DNA of 64,000 bases. It comes from Filimonas zeae (GTDB lineage: Bacteria > Bacteroidota > Bacteroidia > Chitinophagales > Chitinophagaceae). The notes under the pieces were generated by a model that had not been told where the DNA came from, did not search any database, and saw only the letters and a program-made list of their open reading frames with translations. A program made the translations under genes and the position numbers. This document shows positions 1 through 10,767 of this stretch, in pieces; position 1 is the first letter of the stretch; each line of letters begins with the position of its first letter. The DNA lies in assembly GCF_014641615.1 (NCBI RefSeq), contig NZ_BMIB01000002.1:1-64000 (forward strand), written 5' to 3'.

Positions 1-3000
1 GCTTTATTCAACGGATTTGCAGCAGTAGTAGTAATAGTAACCGTTGACCGGGCAGCATCATATTTACGCACCAACGTATCTGAAGCAACATTACCATTAC
101 CTGCCGCATCCGATGCTGAGTTTTCTGCCACGCTCACTTTCACTTCGCCATCCATGGCCGGCACTATAGTAGCAGTATATGTTGTGGCATCTACACGCAT
201 AAAGCCAGATACAGCGCCATTCGCTACAACAAGGCCTGCTTTATTAAAACCTATCACAGCTTCGCTGAATTTAACAACAACATCAAATACACCATTTAGC
301 GGGTTTGCAGCAGAGGTAGTAACCGTTACCGTTGGTCGGGTTGCGTCATAGTTCCTCAGTAATGTATCTGAGGCAATATTTCCATTGCCGGCCGCATCCG
401 ATGCTGAATTTTCTGCCACGCTCACTTTCACTTCCCCATCACCTGCTGGTGTAATAGTTGCGGTATACGTTGTAGCATCAATACTTGTAAAGCTGGATAT
501 CGCGCCGTTGTATACAGCAAGACCAGAATTACCAAATCCTGTTACAACCTCACTAAACGTGACTGTTATATCAAATGATTTATTCAGAGGATTTGGAGCA
601 GTAGTAGTAATAATAACCGTTGGCCGGGCAGCATCATATTTACGCACCAACGTATCTGAGGCAATATTTCCATTGCCTGCCGCATCAGACGCTGAATTTT
701 CTGCCACGCTCACTTTCACTTCCCCATCAACAGCCGGTGTAATGGTGGCAGTGCATGTTGTAGCATTAATAACAGTAAAGCCTGATACTGCACCGTTTTC
801 TACAGCAAAACCAGATTTACCAAAACCTGTTACAGCTTCACTGAACGTAACAGTAATATCAAATGCTTTATTCAACGGATTTGTAGCAATACTAGTAATA
901 GTAGCTACTGGTTTAGTAGCATCATATTTACGCACCAATGCATCTGAGGCAATATTTCCATTGCCGGCCGCATCCAATGCTGATTTTTCTGCCACGCTCA
1001 CTTTCACTTCGCCATCAACAGCCGGCGTAATAGTTGCGGTATAGGTCGTAGCATCAATACTAGTAAAGATGGATATCGCGCCATTTTCTACTGTAAGGCC
1101 AGATTTACCAAAACCAGTTACAGCTTCACTGAATGTAACGGCAATATCAAATGCTTTGTTCAGCGGATTTGCAGCAGTAGTAGTAATAGTAACCGTTGGC
1201 CTGGCAGCATCATATTTACGCACCAACGTATCTGAGGCAATATTTCCATTGCCGGCCGCATCCGATGCCGAATTTTCTGCCACGCTCACTTTCACTTCGC
1301 CATCAACAGCCGGTGTAATGGTGGCAGTGTATGTTGTAGCATTAATAACAGTAAAGCCTGATACTGCACCGTTTTCTACAGCAAAACCAGATTTACCAAA
1401 ACCTGTTACAGCTTCACTGAACGCAACAGTAATATCAAATGCTTTATTCAACGGATTTGTAGCAATACTAGTAATAGTAGCTACTGGTTTAGTAGCATCA
1501 TATTTATGCGCCAACGTATCTGAGGCAATATTTCCATTGCCTGCCGCATCCGATGCTGAATTTTCTGCCACGCTCACTTTCACTTCCCCATCAACAGCCG
1601 GTGTAATAGTTGCGGTATACGTTGTAGCATCAATACTTGTAAAGCCGGATATCGCGCCGTTGTATACAGCAAGACCAGAATTACCAAATCCTGTCACAAC
1701 CTCACTAAACGTGACTGTTATATCAAAAGATTTATTCAGACGATTTGCAGCAGTAGTAGTAATAGTAACCGTTGGCCGGGCAGCATCATATTTACGCACC
1801 AACGTATCTGAAGCAATATTCCCATTGCCTGCCGCATCCGATGCTGAATTTTCTGCCACGCTTACTTTTACTTCGCCATTAACTGCTGGTGTAATAGTGG
1901 CAGTGTATGTTGTAGCATTAATAACAGTAAAGCCTGATACTGCACCGTTTTCTACAGCAAAACCAGATTTACCAAAACCTGTTACAGCTTCACTGAACGT
2001 AACAGTAATATCAAATGCTTTATTCAACGGATTTGTAGCAGTAGTAGTAATAGTAGCTACTGGTTTAGTAGCATCATATTTCCGCACCAACGTATCTGAG
2101 GCAATATTTCCATTGCCGGCCGCATCCGATGCTGAATTTTCTGCCACGCTCACTTTCACTTCCCCATCGACTGCTGGTGTAATAGTTGCGGTATATGTCG
2201 TAGCATCAATACTTGTAAAACTGGATATCGCGCCATTTTCTAAAACAAGGTCAGATTTACCAAAACCAGTTACAGCCTCACTGAACGCAACAGCAATATC
2301 AAATGCTTTATTCAACGGATTTGCAGCAGAGGTAGTAACTGTTACCGTTGGTCGGGTTGCGTCATAGTTCCTCAGCAATGTATCTGAAGCAATATTCCCA
2401 TTGCCTGCCGCATCCGATGCTGAATTTTCTGCCACGCTTACTTTTACTTCGCCATTAACTGCTGGTGTAATAGTTGCGGTATATGTCGTAGCATCAATAC
2501 TTGTAAAACTGGATATCGCGCCATTTTCTACGGTAAGGCCAGATTTACCAAAACCAGTTACAGCCTCACTGAACGTAACGGCAATATCAAATGCTTTATT
2601 CAACGGATTTGCAGCAGAAGTAGTAACTGTTACCGTTGGTCGGGTTGCGTCATAGTTCCTCAGTAATGTATCTGAGGCAACATTACCATTGCCTGCCGCA
2701 TCCGAGGCTGAATTTTCTGCCACGCTTACTTTTACTTCGCCATTAACTGCTGGTGTAATAGTTGCGGTATATGTCGTAGCATCAATACTTGTAAAACTGG
2801 ATATCGCGCCATTTTCTACGGTAAGGCCAGATTTACCAAAACCAGTTACAGCCTCACTGAACGTAACAGTAATGTCAAATGCTTTATTCAGGGGATTTTT
2901 AGCAGCAGTAGCAATAGTAACCGTTGGCCGGGTAGCATCATACTTACGAACCAATGTATCTGAGGCAATATTACCATTGCCTGCCGCATCTGATGCTGCA

Positions 3001-3222
3001 TTTTCTGTCACGCTTACTATCACTTCACCATCTGCTGCTGGTGTAATTGTAGCGTTATAGGTACTGCCATCTATACTTGTAAAGTCAGATACAACTCCAT
3101 TTACTACAACAAGATCATTCTTATCAAAATCAGTTACAGGTTTATTGAATACAATTGACACTTTGAATGCGGCATTTACGTATTGAAGTGCCTGAGAGGA
3201 CAATTGTGCAGTCAAAGCTGTT
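1..3222 (-). repeat. 288-bp tandem repeat array coding 96-aa Ig-like units
   Basis: The marker gcatcata/gcgtcata recurs at 55, 343, 631, 919, 1207, 1495, 1783, 2071, 2359, 2647 and 2935, exactly 288 bp (96 codons) apart. Units are very alike at DNA level; the first (2935-3222) is the most divergent. Variants alternate: the 919, 1495 and 2071 units share a ggtttagtagcatcat junction, while 631, 1207 and 1783 share ccgggcagcatcat (ggcctggcagcatcat at 1207). This gives a 576-bp higher-order period. The units at 343, 2359 and 2647 form a third type. Confidence 0.93.
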
Positions 3223-5978
3223 GTATCAATAATAAACCTGGTAATATTTGTAAATGCGCTTTCATTTCCTGCCTTGTCTGTGGCTTTTACTTTTATTTCA
3301 TGCGCACCGTTCCGGAGCGGGTGAATTGTCGGGTACTGCCAATTTTCTCCGGCGTTTGAATGTACGGTAGCGGCAAAAGTTCCGTCAACATAAACAGCCA
3401 CTGCTGCATCGGCTTCGGCTGTGCCCTTTACAACAGGTAATGTGTTATTGATTGAGCTATTATGGGCTGGTTGGGTAATAACAGGCACAGCAGGTGCTGT
3501 TCTGTCAAGCCAAATGGAAGCAGTGGTAACGGATGTATTGCCGGCTTTATCGCGCAGCTGCACATACACCGTTTTATTACCATCACCGGAATTCAGTTCC
3601 CAGGTCTTTTCCGGGCTAACGGCAGCGTATTCGCTATAGGCTTTACCATCATTAGAAAATGCTGCTTCTACGGCGCCATTATCGTCACCTGCCGTAACGG
3701 CAAGCGTTACGGTTGTTTTATTGGTATAAACGGCGTTGGCATTTATTACAATAGAACCTGTGGGCGGTGCTATATCCACTGTCCACTTATAAACGCCCTG
3801 TACCGGGCCTGTTGTGCCATAACTATCTACCGCACGAACAGATAAAGTGTGATTTCCTGCGGTAAGTCCGCTTATAGTAAACGGGTTGGGAACAGTTATA
3901 AAGACACTACTATCAACAGACGCCTGATAGGTTACACTGCTTACATTGCTGCTAAAATAAAACGATGCACTTTGCTGGTTTGTAAAGGAGGCAGGCCCGC
4001 CAGCGATAGAGGTTTGCGGAGGCAAGGGATTAACCTGTATCTGATGTGTTGTTTTGTTTTCACAAACACCGTTTGACACCGTATAAGTAATAATGGCAGT
4101 TCCCGGCGCTACACCTGTTACCAGGCCGCCAAAAGTACTCACGATTGCTACCCCCGTGTTGGATGAGCTCCACCGCCCACCGGTAACATTGTTATCCAAT
4201 GTGGTGCTTCCGTTTACAAGCACAGTGGCTTTACCCGTAATTGGGGACACTGTTGGCAATGGATTTTCAACAAGGGTGATTGCCTTATTCAATGTGCATC
4301 CTTTGCTATCTGTTATGGTTACTGCATAGTCACCGGCAGGAAGTTCCGTTGTTACGGTATTATTTCCGCCCAATGGCAACCATTTATAGCTGTATGGTGC
4401 GGTGCCTCCTGAAGCGGTAACAGATGCTTTGTTTCTGCTTAAGCCGGCACAGGAAGTTTGCGCCTGTAATATAACTGTTGCAAGGGCTGCCGCAGGTTGT
4501 GTAATAGCAACGTTACCAGTAAAAGTGCAACCTTTATCGTCAGTAACGTTATACGAATGGGTTGTGGCAGAGAGACCTGTGGCTGTTTTACCAGTAATGC
4601 CTTTACCGGTCCAGAGATAGGTGTAGGGAGCGGTACCACCATTGGCATTAATGGTAGCTGTACCATCGCCGCCCCCATGGCAACTTACAACGGTACTGGT
4701 AGTGGTTGCCGTTAACGCCGCCACCGGCTGCGCCACAGCAAATGATTGATTTATTTTACAGCCACGGGAGTCTTTTATTTCGCAGCTATAATTGCCGGCA
4801 GCCAGATTTTTTGCGGTTGCTAACGTGCCACCGGCAGGAGCCCATACATACGTATATCCGGTAGCACCAGGTGTTCCACCAGTTGGTGTTAATGCAACAG
4901 ACCCGTTTGATAAGCCATAACAAGTCACATCTGCCTGTACAGCCGAAGCAGTTATAGCAGTGGGTTCGTTAATCGTAAAATCTTTTTTTAACGTGCATCC
5001 GTTTTTATCTTTTATGGTACAACTATACGTACCGGCACCGAGCGTACTAACGGATGAGGACGTGCTGTTAGCATTTGTCCAGGTGTAGGTATAAGGTGCA
5101 GTGCCACCTGCAGGCGACACACTTGCTTTACCATCTTTTGCTCCATTACAGGTTACACCCGTTGAAGTGGTAGTAGCGGATAACGCGTTGGGTTGTGTAA
5201 TGGTAAAAGAACCCGTTCGCGTACAGCCGGCAGCATCATTCACTGTTACAGAATAAACTCCGGACGCAAGGTTACCTGCCGTGGCATCCGTTGTTCCGTT
5301 TGACCATAAATATGTGTAAGGCGCCGTTCCGCCGGAAGGCGAAAGTGCTACCTGTCCGGTAGCGGCACCGGCACAGGTAACATCTGTTTTTACGCCGTTT
5401 ATAGCAAGGGTATTATTCACGCCAACGGTAAAATAGGTGGACACAAAACTGCCCGACCCATCACTTAATACGGCGTTACACCAGTAGCCACCCGGTGCAA
5501 GGCCACTGGTAGATGTACCAATGCCTTTGGCATTATAATTTGCATCATACCACCTGATGGTATACGGCTCGGTGGCATTATTAAATATTGCCGATACCGC
5601 CCCGTCATTTTTGCCACAGGTGGCATTGGTAATGTTTAATGTTAACGACAGCATCGGCATTTGTATAGTATACACTGATTTAACACCATTCGCCGCTGTA
5701 ACTTCCAATGTACACGGTGTACCATTTGCGTTTACCGTATAATATAAAGTGGATACGTTAACTCCATTTATCTTTACCGTTGTACCGGCAGCAACCGTAA
5801 AATTCAGGGTTATAGTGCCGGTACGCGGGCCTATAACTCTGGAATAATTGTAAACATCGGGGCTAAAAGCCGGCGTTAATCCGCCGTAAGTAGATAAGGA
5901 TTGCAGTTGCCCATGTGCACTTACATACAGTACAAGGCAGAGAATAAGGTGTAGTGTTGAGCGTAAAATTACTTTCAT
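1..5978 (-). CDS. Giant secreted multi-repeat surface protein (partial, C-terminus off window)
   Basis: The minus-strand frame stays open from an ATG at 5978 to the window edge, about 1992 codons, so the C-terminus is missing. A signal peptide (MKVILRSTLHLILCLVLYVS) is followed by a cadherin-like beta-sandwich segment, then about six SprB-type repeats (nt 5650-4265; recurring GGTAPYTYLW and GxYSxTIxDxxGC motifs). Next come a Big2-like domain, further Ig-like domains (LDRTAPAVPVITQP near 3450), and eleven or more 96-residue Big_12-like repeats (FDITVTFSEAVTGF, DAAGNGN, YDATRPTVT). SprB-containing proteins include gliding adhesins exported by the type IX system. An adhesin-like role is inferred; the sorting domain that would settle export lies outside the window. 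Plus-strand open frames here are shadows of the repeats. Confidence 0.9.
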   Translation of the reverse strand, partial: MKVILRSTLHLILCLVLYVSAHGQLQSLSTYGGLTPAFSPDVYNYSRVIGPRTGTITLNFTVAAGTTVKINGVNVSTLYYTVNANGTPCTLEVTAANGVKSVYTIQMPMLSLTLNITNATCGKNDGAVSAIFNNATEPYTIRWYDANYNAKGIGTSTSGLAPGGYWCNAVLSDGSGSFVSTYFTVGVNNTLAINGVKTDVTCAGAATGQVALSPSGGTAPYTYLWSNGTTDATAGNLASGVYSVTVNDAAGCTRTGSFTITQPNALSATTTSTGVTCNGAKDGKASVSPAGGTAPYTYTWTNANSTSSSVSTLGAGTYSCTIKDKNGCTLKKDFTINEPTAITASAVQADVTCYGLSNGSVALTPTGGTPGATGYTYVWAPAGGTLATAKNLAAGNYSCEIKDSRGCKINQSFAVAQPVAALTATTTSTVVSCHGGGDGTATINANGGTAPYTYLWTGKGITGKTATGLSATTHSYNVTDDKGCTFTGNVAITQPAAALATVILQAQTSCAGLSRNKASVTASGGTAPYSYKWLPLGGNNTVTTELPAGDYAVTITDSKGCTLNKAITLVENPLPTVSPITGKATVLVNGSTTLDNNVTGGRWSSSNTGVAIVSTFGGLVTGVAPGTAIITYTVSNGVCENKTTHQIQVNPLPPQTSIAGGPASFTNQQSASFYFSSNVSSVTYQASVDSSVFITVPNPFTISGLTAGNHTLSVRAVDSYGTTGPVQGVYKWTVDIAPPTGSIVINANAVYTNKTTVTLAVTAGDDNGAVEAAFSNDGKAYSEYAAVSPEKTWELNSGDGNKTVYVQLRDKAGNTSVTTASIWLDRTAPAVPVITQPAHNSSINNTLPVVKGTAEADAAVAVYVDGTFAATVHSNAGENWQYPTIHPLRNGAHEIKVKATDKAGNESAFTNITRFIIDTTALTAQLSSQALQYVNAAFKVSIVFNKPVTDFDKNDLVVVNGVVSDFTSIDGSTYNATITPAADGEVIVSVTENAASDAAGNGNIASDTLVRKYDATRPTVTIATAAKNPLNKAFDITVTFSEAVTGFGKSGLTVENGAISSFTSIDATTYTATITPAVNGEVKVSVAENSASDAAGNGNVASDTLLRNYDATRPTVTVTTSAANPLNKAFDIAVTFSEAVTGFGKSGLTVENGAISSFTSIDATTYTATITPAVNGEVKVSVAENSASDAAGNGNIASDTLLRNYDATRPTVTVTTSAANPLNKAFDIAVAFSEAVTGFGKSDLVLENGAISSFTSIDATTYTATITPAVDGEVKVSVAENSASDAAGNGNIASDTLVRKYDATKPVATITTTATNPLNKAFDITVTFSEAVTGFGKSGFAVENGAVSGFTVINATTYTATITPAVNGEVKVSVAENSASDAAGNGNIASDTLVRKYDAARPTVTITTTAANRLNKSFDITVTFSEVVTGFGNSGLAVYNGAISGFTSIDATTYTATITPAVDGEVKVSVAENSASDAAGNGNIASDTLAHKYDATKPVATITSIATNPLNKAFDITVAFSEAVTGFGKSGFAVENGAVSGFTVINATTYTATITPAVDGEVKVSVAENSASDAAGNGNIASDTLVRKYDAARPTVTITTTAANPLNKAFDIAVTFSEAVTGFGKSGLTVENGAISIFTSIDATTYTATITPAVDGEVKVSVAEKSALDAAGNGNIASDALVRKYDATKPVATITSIATNPLNKAFDITVTFSEAVTGFGKSGFAVENGAVSGFTVINATTCTATITPAVDGEVKVSVAENSASDAAGNGNIASDTLVRKYDAARPTVIITTTAPNPLNKSFDITVTFSEVVTGFGNSGLAVYNGAISSFTSIDATTYTATITPAGDGEVKVSVAENSASDAAGNGNIASDTLLRNYDATRPTVTVTTSAANPLNGVFDVVVKFSEAVIGFNKAGLVVANGAVSGFMRVDATTYTATIVPAMDGEVKVSVAENSASDAAGNGNVASDTLVRKYDAARSTVTITTTAANPLNK

Positions 5979-6022
5979 AATCGCGTAGTGTTGCCACGGC
6001 ACGGGCATTTTTGCCGGTGGGG

Positions 6023-6030
6023 CAAAAATA
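6023..6030 (-). promoter_or_regulatory. Putative -7 box (TATTTTTG) of the giant repeat gene
   Basis: On the minus strand this reads TATTTTTG, a full match to the Bacteroidota TAnnTTTG element, 45 bp before the start codon at 5978. No TTTG was found at the ideal -33 spacing. Confidence 0.45.
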
Positions 6031-6084
6031 TCGGCAACACAGTATCACGATATGTTCAAAAAACACTCAGATATGGTCAACTTA

Positions 6085-7116
6085 TCAGTTCATCTTTTTC
6101 ATTTCCGCAGGGGTAAGGTTATAACGCTCTTTAAAAAGCCTGCTGAAATTGCCAGAGTTTTTAAACCCAAGATATAAGGCTATATCCTTGGTACGTACCC
6201 CTTGTTTCAACTGCTCAAAAGCATAGCGCATCTGCACTTCACGGAAATAGTCAAATGCTGAATACCCACAAAAACGCAGGAATTGCCTGCGCATGGTAGA
6301 TACGCTCATGCCCCCCATTTCGGCCAGCGTTTCCAGGCCCGGGAAGCCTTTGCGTACGTTTTGTTCCAGGTATTGCATAATGCGGTTCATGCCTGCTTTC
6401 ACCTGCTCATCCGGATCAACGTTTATAACAGATTGCGGCTCAGATACAATGGTAAAGAAATCTGAAATCAGTGTAAGCGAAAGCTTCTTTAATACCAGGT
6501 TGTAAATGGCCGTACGTGGGGTATTGAATACCAGATTGTCCAGTTCCGTTAGAGTATGTTTGTAAAAACTATCACTGAGGAATGACATATTGCTGCTTTG
6601 CTTATGAATCACTTTCACATACTCGGCCTGCGCGTCTGCAGTGGAAAGATCGATGGTTGTTGCAAGCCAGGCGGGGGTAAAGCAGAAGATAAACGCCTTT
6701 ACAGCTGCCCCTTCCACAAAATGCGTATCGTAATCAAACTGATTATTGTAAAAACTGCACAGGCTGGGTAGCGAAAGTACTTTGCTTTCCAGCGGCCCGG
6801 CATCCACGCTTTTAGCAAGCGGTGTTTTTTGTACAGGCCCCTGTATACGCTGGTAACTAAGGCAATAAAATTCTGTATCCCTGTCTCCATGCATTACGTA
6901 AGTGGTTTCCTGTTTTGCCTTCATATCTACTATAAACAGGTAGCACCCTTCCTCCAGTTTTTCGTAATGGAATACGGTGTCCACATCAGGCATGCCTGCC
7001 GTTATGGTACGCAGTTCTTTATCATGCCCAATGGAAGGAATGGTATCCATAATGGCAATAAACTTTTCAGGATAGGTGATAGTCCAGTGCTGCAATGGCT
7101 GTATAGTCTGGGACAT
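6085..7116 (-). CDS. AraC-family transcriptional regulator
   Basis: This is a 343-residue protein whose last ~90 residues form an AraC/XylS double helix-turn-helix (LETLAEMGGMSVSTMRRQF, then DIALYLGFKNSGNFSRLFKE and a terminal YNLTPAEMKK). The N-terminal ~230 residues are an effector or oligomerisation region of no type I recognise. It lies 106 bp upstream of the giant repeat gene on the same strand, so it might regulate it, but a separate -7 box lies between the two. The target is unknown. Confidence 0.88.
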   Translation of the reverse strand: MSQTIQPLQHWTITYPEKFIAIMDTIPSIGHDKELRTITAGMPDVDTVFHYEKLEEGCYLFIVDMKAKQETTYVMHGDRDTEFYCLSYQRIQGPVQKTPLAKSVDAGPLESKVLSLPSLCSFYNNQFDYDTHFVEGAAVKAFIFCFTPAWLATTIDLSTADAQAEYVKVIHKQSSNMSFLSDSFYKHTLTELDNLVFNTPRTAIYNLVLKKLSLTLISDFFTIVSEPQSVINVDPDEQVKAGMNRIMQYLEQNVRKGFPGLETLAEMGGMSVSTMRRQFLRFCGYSAFDYFREVQMRYAFEQLKQGVRTKDIALYLGFKNSGNFSRLFKERYNLTPAEMKKMN

Positions 7117-7175
7117 AATTGCTTTTCAGTTGTATTGGCAGCGCTAAATTACCCAACATAAGGCAGTTAACCTCA

Positions 7176-7358
7176 TTAATTCGAATCCTGTCTTTGCCCG
7201 CTACCCGTTTTACCGGCAGATTCATTAGACGCATCGGGCAGGTCTTCTTTGGTAAGCCCTTTATCTTTCCTGGATTCCTGTTCCGATGGGGCTTCTTTCA
7301 CTACCGGTTTCTTGTTGTTTATGGTAATTTTCTCTTCTGTGGTGTTTTCTTTCTTCAT
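7176..7358 (-). CDS. Small charged, probably disordered protein
   Basis: The 60-residue product is made almost entirely of K, E, D, S, N, Q and P (MKKENTTEEKITINNKKPVV...), with no hydrophobic segment, so it should be soluble and unstructured. ATG start at 7358. Short proteins of this composition are common in Bacteroidota but I can name no family. The overlapping minus-strand frame 7261-7512 looks less like a protein. Confidence 0.55.
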   Translation of the reverse strand: MKKENTTEEKITINNKKPVVKEAPSEQESRKDKGLTKEDLPDASNESAGKTGSGQRQDSN

Positions 7359-7561
7359 ACAAAAAGGTTTTGATACAGAAATGTTTCGTAAAAAGATCGT
7401 TCCACAGTCTTAACCGGTAGTTTACCTTTACTTCTCCGTAAAACGACCGGGCGTTTGTGTTAACGGCTACCGGCATAATATGTGCAGGTAAACACCACCG
7501 CGCTATCAGCACGCTTTATTGCAATAGCAGCATAACAATCATTTCAGACTACCTGATACAT

Positions 7562-8224
7562 ATGGCAACACTTTCCAGCGAACATTATAAAGCCACCAGA
7601 AAAATAATGTTGGGCAAAGCAGCTATGAACCCGCATTTTCAGCCGCTGGCCAACTGGATAAAGGAAACCTACGGCATACTACCCGTTAATATATGCTGTA
7701 AAGTAATTGAAAAACGGAAGCAAACTGAACTGGAGATTTTTGTGGAACGCGAAAGCGAAAGGGCTATGTTTTATACGAAAGACCAGTTTACGTTTAACAA
7801 AAATAAACAGCAGGCCATTATACGGCAATTTCAATGGTTGATGCAGCAACAGGGCATCAGCCAATACAACACCGAAAACATTTGGGTTACCTGCTGTGCT
7901 TTTGAAATACTGGCTAAAGCAGAAGCCAACGAAAACATACCGGGCGATGCCATCCGCCGGTTAAAGGAAGAATTGAGTGCAGAGGGACTTTGGGAAATAT
8001 CTGTATGCTTTGGCTACACCACCTTTTTTGTATATACCCGGCAACAGGTAAAGGAAATGGCAGACAGTGCAGTATTACACCGCTGGACAGATGCCTGGTT
8101 TCAGTTGCTGAAGCAGTATGATACGTTTGATTATTTTGAACGGGAATCATTTAAGCTGGTGCTGGATAGCAAAGAGAATTTTGATACCACTTATCAGGGC
8201 AACTGGTATTATTATTACAAATAG
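7562..8224 (+). CDS. Conserved-looking hypothetical protein, 220 aa
   Basis: Soluble alpha/beta-type composition with no signal peptide or membrane segment. Start chosen at ATG 7562 (MATLSSEHYKATRKIM). The open frame extends up to 7457, but the extra 35 residues look non-coding. Aromatic-rich stretches (YTKDQFTFNKNKQQAIIRQF, ending GNWYYYYK) suggest a folded protein. I do not recognise the family. It stands alone and converges on the receiver gene to its right. Confidence 0.75.
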   Translation: MATLSSEHYKATRKIMLGKAAMNPHFQPLANWIKETYGILPVNICCKVIEKRKQTELEIFVERESERAMFYTKDQFTFNKNKQQAIIRQFQWLMQQQGISQYNTENIWVTCCAFEILAKAEANENIPGDAIRRLKEELSAEGLWEISVCFGYTTFFVYTRQQVKEMADSAVLHRWTDAWFQLLKQYDTFDYFERESFKLVLDSKENFDTTYQGNWYYYYK

Positions 8225-8249
8225 TGTCACACTTTTCATTTCAAAAGAA

Positions 8250-8675
8250 TTAATCCTTCTGTTTAAAAGTAATAAAGGAAAAGCGTGATAATATCTGATA
8301 CAGGGCAATTTTCAGCTTACCCATTGTTTCCGGTTTTTCCAGGAAAAAATTAGCCCCTTCGCGGAAGAAAAAATTAACCGAATCCGGGTTACGCATGCCT
8401 GTGTATACAATAACAGGCAAAGCATCGTACTCTCTGTTAGCACGAATAGCTTTAATGCATTGCCGGCCGTCCTGGTAAGGCATCTGAATATCCAGAAACA
8501 GCAGATCAGGAACATACTTTTTCAATAACTGCATCAATATTTCCCCATTTTTCACCGTATTCAATTCCACATTCGCTTCAATGGCCGCTATGGCATCGGC
8601 GAAAATCATACAATCCTCATCATCGTCATCTGCAAGTACCACAATGGGCAGGGGCAAAGTATTGGTCAGATCCAT
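8250..8675 (-). CDS. Single-domain response regulator (receiver only)
   Basis: A 141-residue CheY-like receiver. Acidic pocket ADDDDED near residues 16-21, phospho-acceptor Asp62 in LLFLDIQMP, Thr in VIVYTG, and the conserved Lys-Pro in FFLEKPE are all present. No output domain follows, so it probably relays phosphate or acts by protein contact. It lies just downstream of thrS on the same strand (121-bp gap) with no kinase beside it. Stand-alone receivers of this type also occur at 24.9 and 34.4 kb. Confidence 0.9.
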   Translation of the reverse strand: MDLTNTLPLPIVVLADDDDEDCMIFADAIAAIEANVELNTVKNGEILMQLLKKYVPDLLFLDIQMPYQDGRQCIKAIRANREYDALPVIVYTGMRNPDSVNFFFREGANFFLEKPETMGKLKIALYQILSRFSFITFKQKD

Positions 8676-8796
8676 GTCGTCCTATATGCTATTAATTAAA
8701 AACTACATGCAGACTATCAAAAAAATGGCCAATTATTCATTCAAAACAGCGCTTGCCTGGCACAGCCGGTAAGCCATCATCAAACCCGTATAAAAA

Positions 8797-10731
8797 CTAC
8801 TGGTTTTCCTCGACCTCCTGCCTTAAACCCGCAATAATTTCTTCAACACTTCTGGCTCCCATATTTCCCTTTCCATGGCGCCGCACAGCAGCCTTTCCTT
8901 CCGCTACTTCCTGTTCACCAATCACCAGCATACAGGGTATCTTCATCCGTTCAGCATCGCGTATCTTCTTACCTATTTTTTCGTTACGGTCGTCCATTTC
9001 CACCCGTATATCTGCTTTTTTCAACTGCAGTAAAACGTTTTGGGCATAGGGTAAAAACCTATCGCTTATGGGCAACAACTTTACCTGCACAGGTGCCAGC
9101 CACAACGGAAATTTTCCGGCACAATGCTCTGTAAGTACCGCAATAAAACGCTCCATGCTGCCAAAGGGCGCACGATGTATCATAACAGGGCGGTGCCGGG
9201 CATTGTCTTCCCCAATATAGGTAAGGTCAAAACGTTCGGGCAGATTATAATCTACCTGAATAGTACCCAGTTGCCATTTACGCCCAATGGCATCCTTTAC
9301 CATAAAATCAAGCTTAGGGCCATAAAACGCTGCCTCGCCATACGCTGTTACAGTGGTTAGCCCCTTTTCTGCGGCCGCTTCTATAATAGCCTGTTCTGCC
9401 CTTTGCCAGTTTTCTTCGCTGCCTATGTATTTACTTCTATCTTCCTTATTGCGCAGCGAAATTTGTGCGGTGTAATTGGTAAACCCGAGGCTTTTAAACA
9501 CATATAACACCAGATCTATAACAGTTTTAAACTCTTCTTTTACCTGTTCGGGCATACAAAACAAATGGGCATCATCCTGTGTAAATCCCCGCACACGGGT
9601 AAGCCCATGCAGCTCGCCATGCTGCTCGTAGCGGTACACAGTACCAAACTCCGCCAGGCGCAAAGGCAAATCTTTATAACTCCGGGGCGCAGTTTTATAT
9701 ATTTCACAATGGTGCGGGCAGTTCATAGGCTTCAATAAAAACTCCTCTCCTTCCTGCGGGGTTTTTATAGGCTGAAAACTATCCTTACCGTATTTTTCAT
9801 AATGGCCACTGGTAACATACAGGTTTTTGTGACCAATGTTAGGGGTAATAACCGGCAGGTAACCACTTTCCATTTGTGCCTTCTGTAAAAACTGTTGTAA
9901 TCTTTCCCGCAGCATAGCGCCTTTGGGCAGCCATAGTGGTAAACCCAGACCCACATTTTCAGAAAAAGCAAACAGTTCCAGTTCTTTACCCAGCTTACGG
10001 TGGTCACGCTTTTTCGCGTCTTCCAGCAATGCCAGGTATTCATCCAGCTCTTTCTGCGCGGGAAAGCTTATGCCGTAAATACGGGTGAGTTGTTTATTGT
10101 TTTCATCGCCCTTCCAATACGCACCGGCAATGCTGGTTAGCTGAATGGCTTTAATAAAACCGGTATGCGGAATATGCGGCCCACGGCATAAATCGGTGAA
10201 ATTACCCTGGGTATAAAAACTGATATTGCCATCTTCCAGGCCATGCAACAAATCCAGTTTATACCTATCGCCTTTTTCAGTAAACCACGCGATAGCCTCC
10301 TCCTTTTGCATGGCCTTGCGTATAAAAGGTGCGTTGTTTTTAGCCAGGGCGCTCATTTTCATTTCCAGCTTCCGCAGGTCATCTTCGGTCAGCTTATAAT
10401 CGCCCAGGTCTATATCGTAATAAAAACCCTTTTCCAAAGCAGGCCCCACCCAGAATTGAGCATCGGGAAAAAGCGCCTCTACGGCTTCTGCCAACAGGTG
10501 GGCGGTGCTATGCCAGAAGGTGTTTTGCCCTTCCGCATCTTCCCATTTTAAAAAACAGATAGTAGCATCAGTTGTTATTGTTGCAGACAAATCCTGTACA
10601 ACGCCATTTACTTTTGCAGCCAGCACCTGGCGGGCCAGCCCTTCGGATAGTGACTTTGCAATATCCCAACCTGATACGCCGGCTTCATACGGGCGCACAC
10701 TGCCATCAGGAAACGTAATGTGAATACTCAT
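8797..10731 (-). CDS. thrS: Threonyl-tRNA synthetase
   Basis: Class II synthetase that charges tRNA-Thr in the cytoplasm. Domains in order: TGS ([19 protein letters not shown]), the editing domain with HSTAHLL and CRGPH, and the catalytic core with zinc ligands in [10 protein letters not shown], motif 2 ([20 protein letters not shown]) and motif 3 ([11 protein letters not shown]). A C-terminal anticodon-binding domain begins near residue 545. The ~644-residue length is normal and all key residues are intact. The start at 10731 matches the usual family N-terminus (M-x-x-x-ITxPDGS); an in-frame ATG three codons earlier (10740) is also possible. A threonine-rich leader and terminator precede it, so attenuation control is likely. 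Confidence 0.97.
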   Translation of the reverse strand: MSIHITFPDGSVRPYEAGVSGWDIAKSLSEGLARQVLAAKVNGVVQDLSATITTDATICFLKWEDAEGQNTFWHSTAHLLAEAVEALFPDAQFWVGPALEKGFYYDIDLGDYKLTEDDLRKLEMKMSALAKNNAPFIRKAMQKEEAIAWFTEKGDRYKLDLLHGLEDGNISFYTQGNFTDLCRGPHIPHTGFIKAIQLTSIAGAYWKGDENNKQLTRIYGISFPAQKELDEYLALLEDAKKRDHRKLGKELELFAFSENVGLGLPLWLPKGAMLRERLQQFLQKAQMESGYLPVITPNIGHKNLYVTSGHYEKYGKDSFQPIKTPQEGEEFLLKPMNCPHHCEIYKTAPRSYKDLPLRLAEFGTVYRYEQHGELHGLTRVRGFTQDDAHLFCMPEQVKEEFKTVIDLVLYVFKSLGFTNYTAQISLRNKEDRSKYIGSEENWQRAEQAIIEAAAEKGLTTVTAYGEAAFYGPKLDFMVKDAIGRKWQLGTIQVDYNLPERFDLTYIGEDNARHRPVMIHRAPFGSMERFIAVLTEHCAGKFPLWLAPVQVKLLPISDRFLPYAQNVLLQLKKADIRVEMDDRNEKIGKKIRDAERMKIPCMLVIGEQEVAEGKAAVRRHGKGNMGARSVEEIIAGLRQEVEENQ

Positions 10732-10767
10732 CCTTTGCATACATCGGTTTTATCAATTACCTGAAAT

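Noticed and set aside
154..3060. Long plus-strand open frames with repeated sequence
   Set aside because: They are antisense to the 96-residue repeats of the minus-strand giant protein, which gives better domain matches and a signal peptide.
1..3222. CRISPR array
   Set aside because: The repeat unit is 288 bp, contiguous, and codes for Ig-like domains; there are no short repeats with unique spacers.
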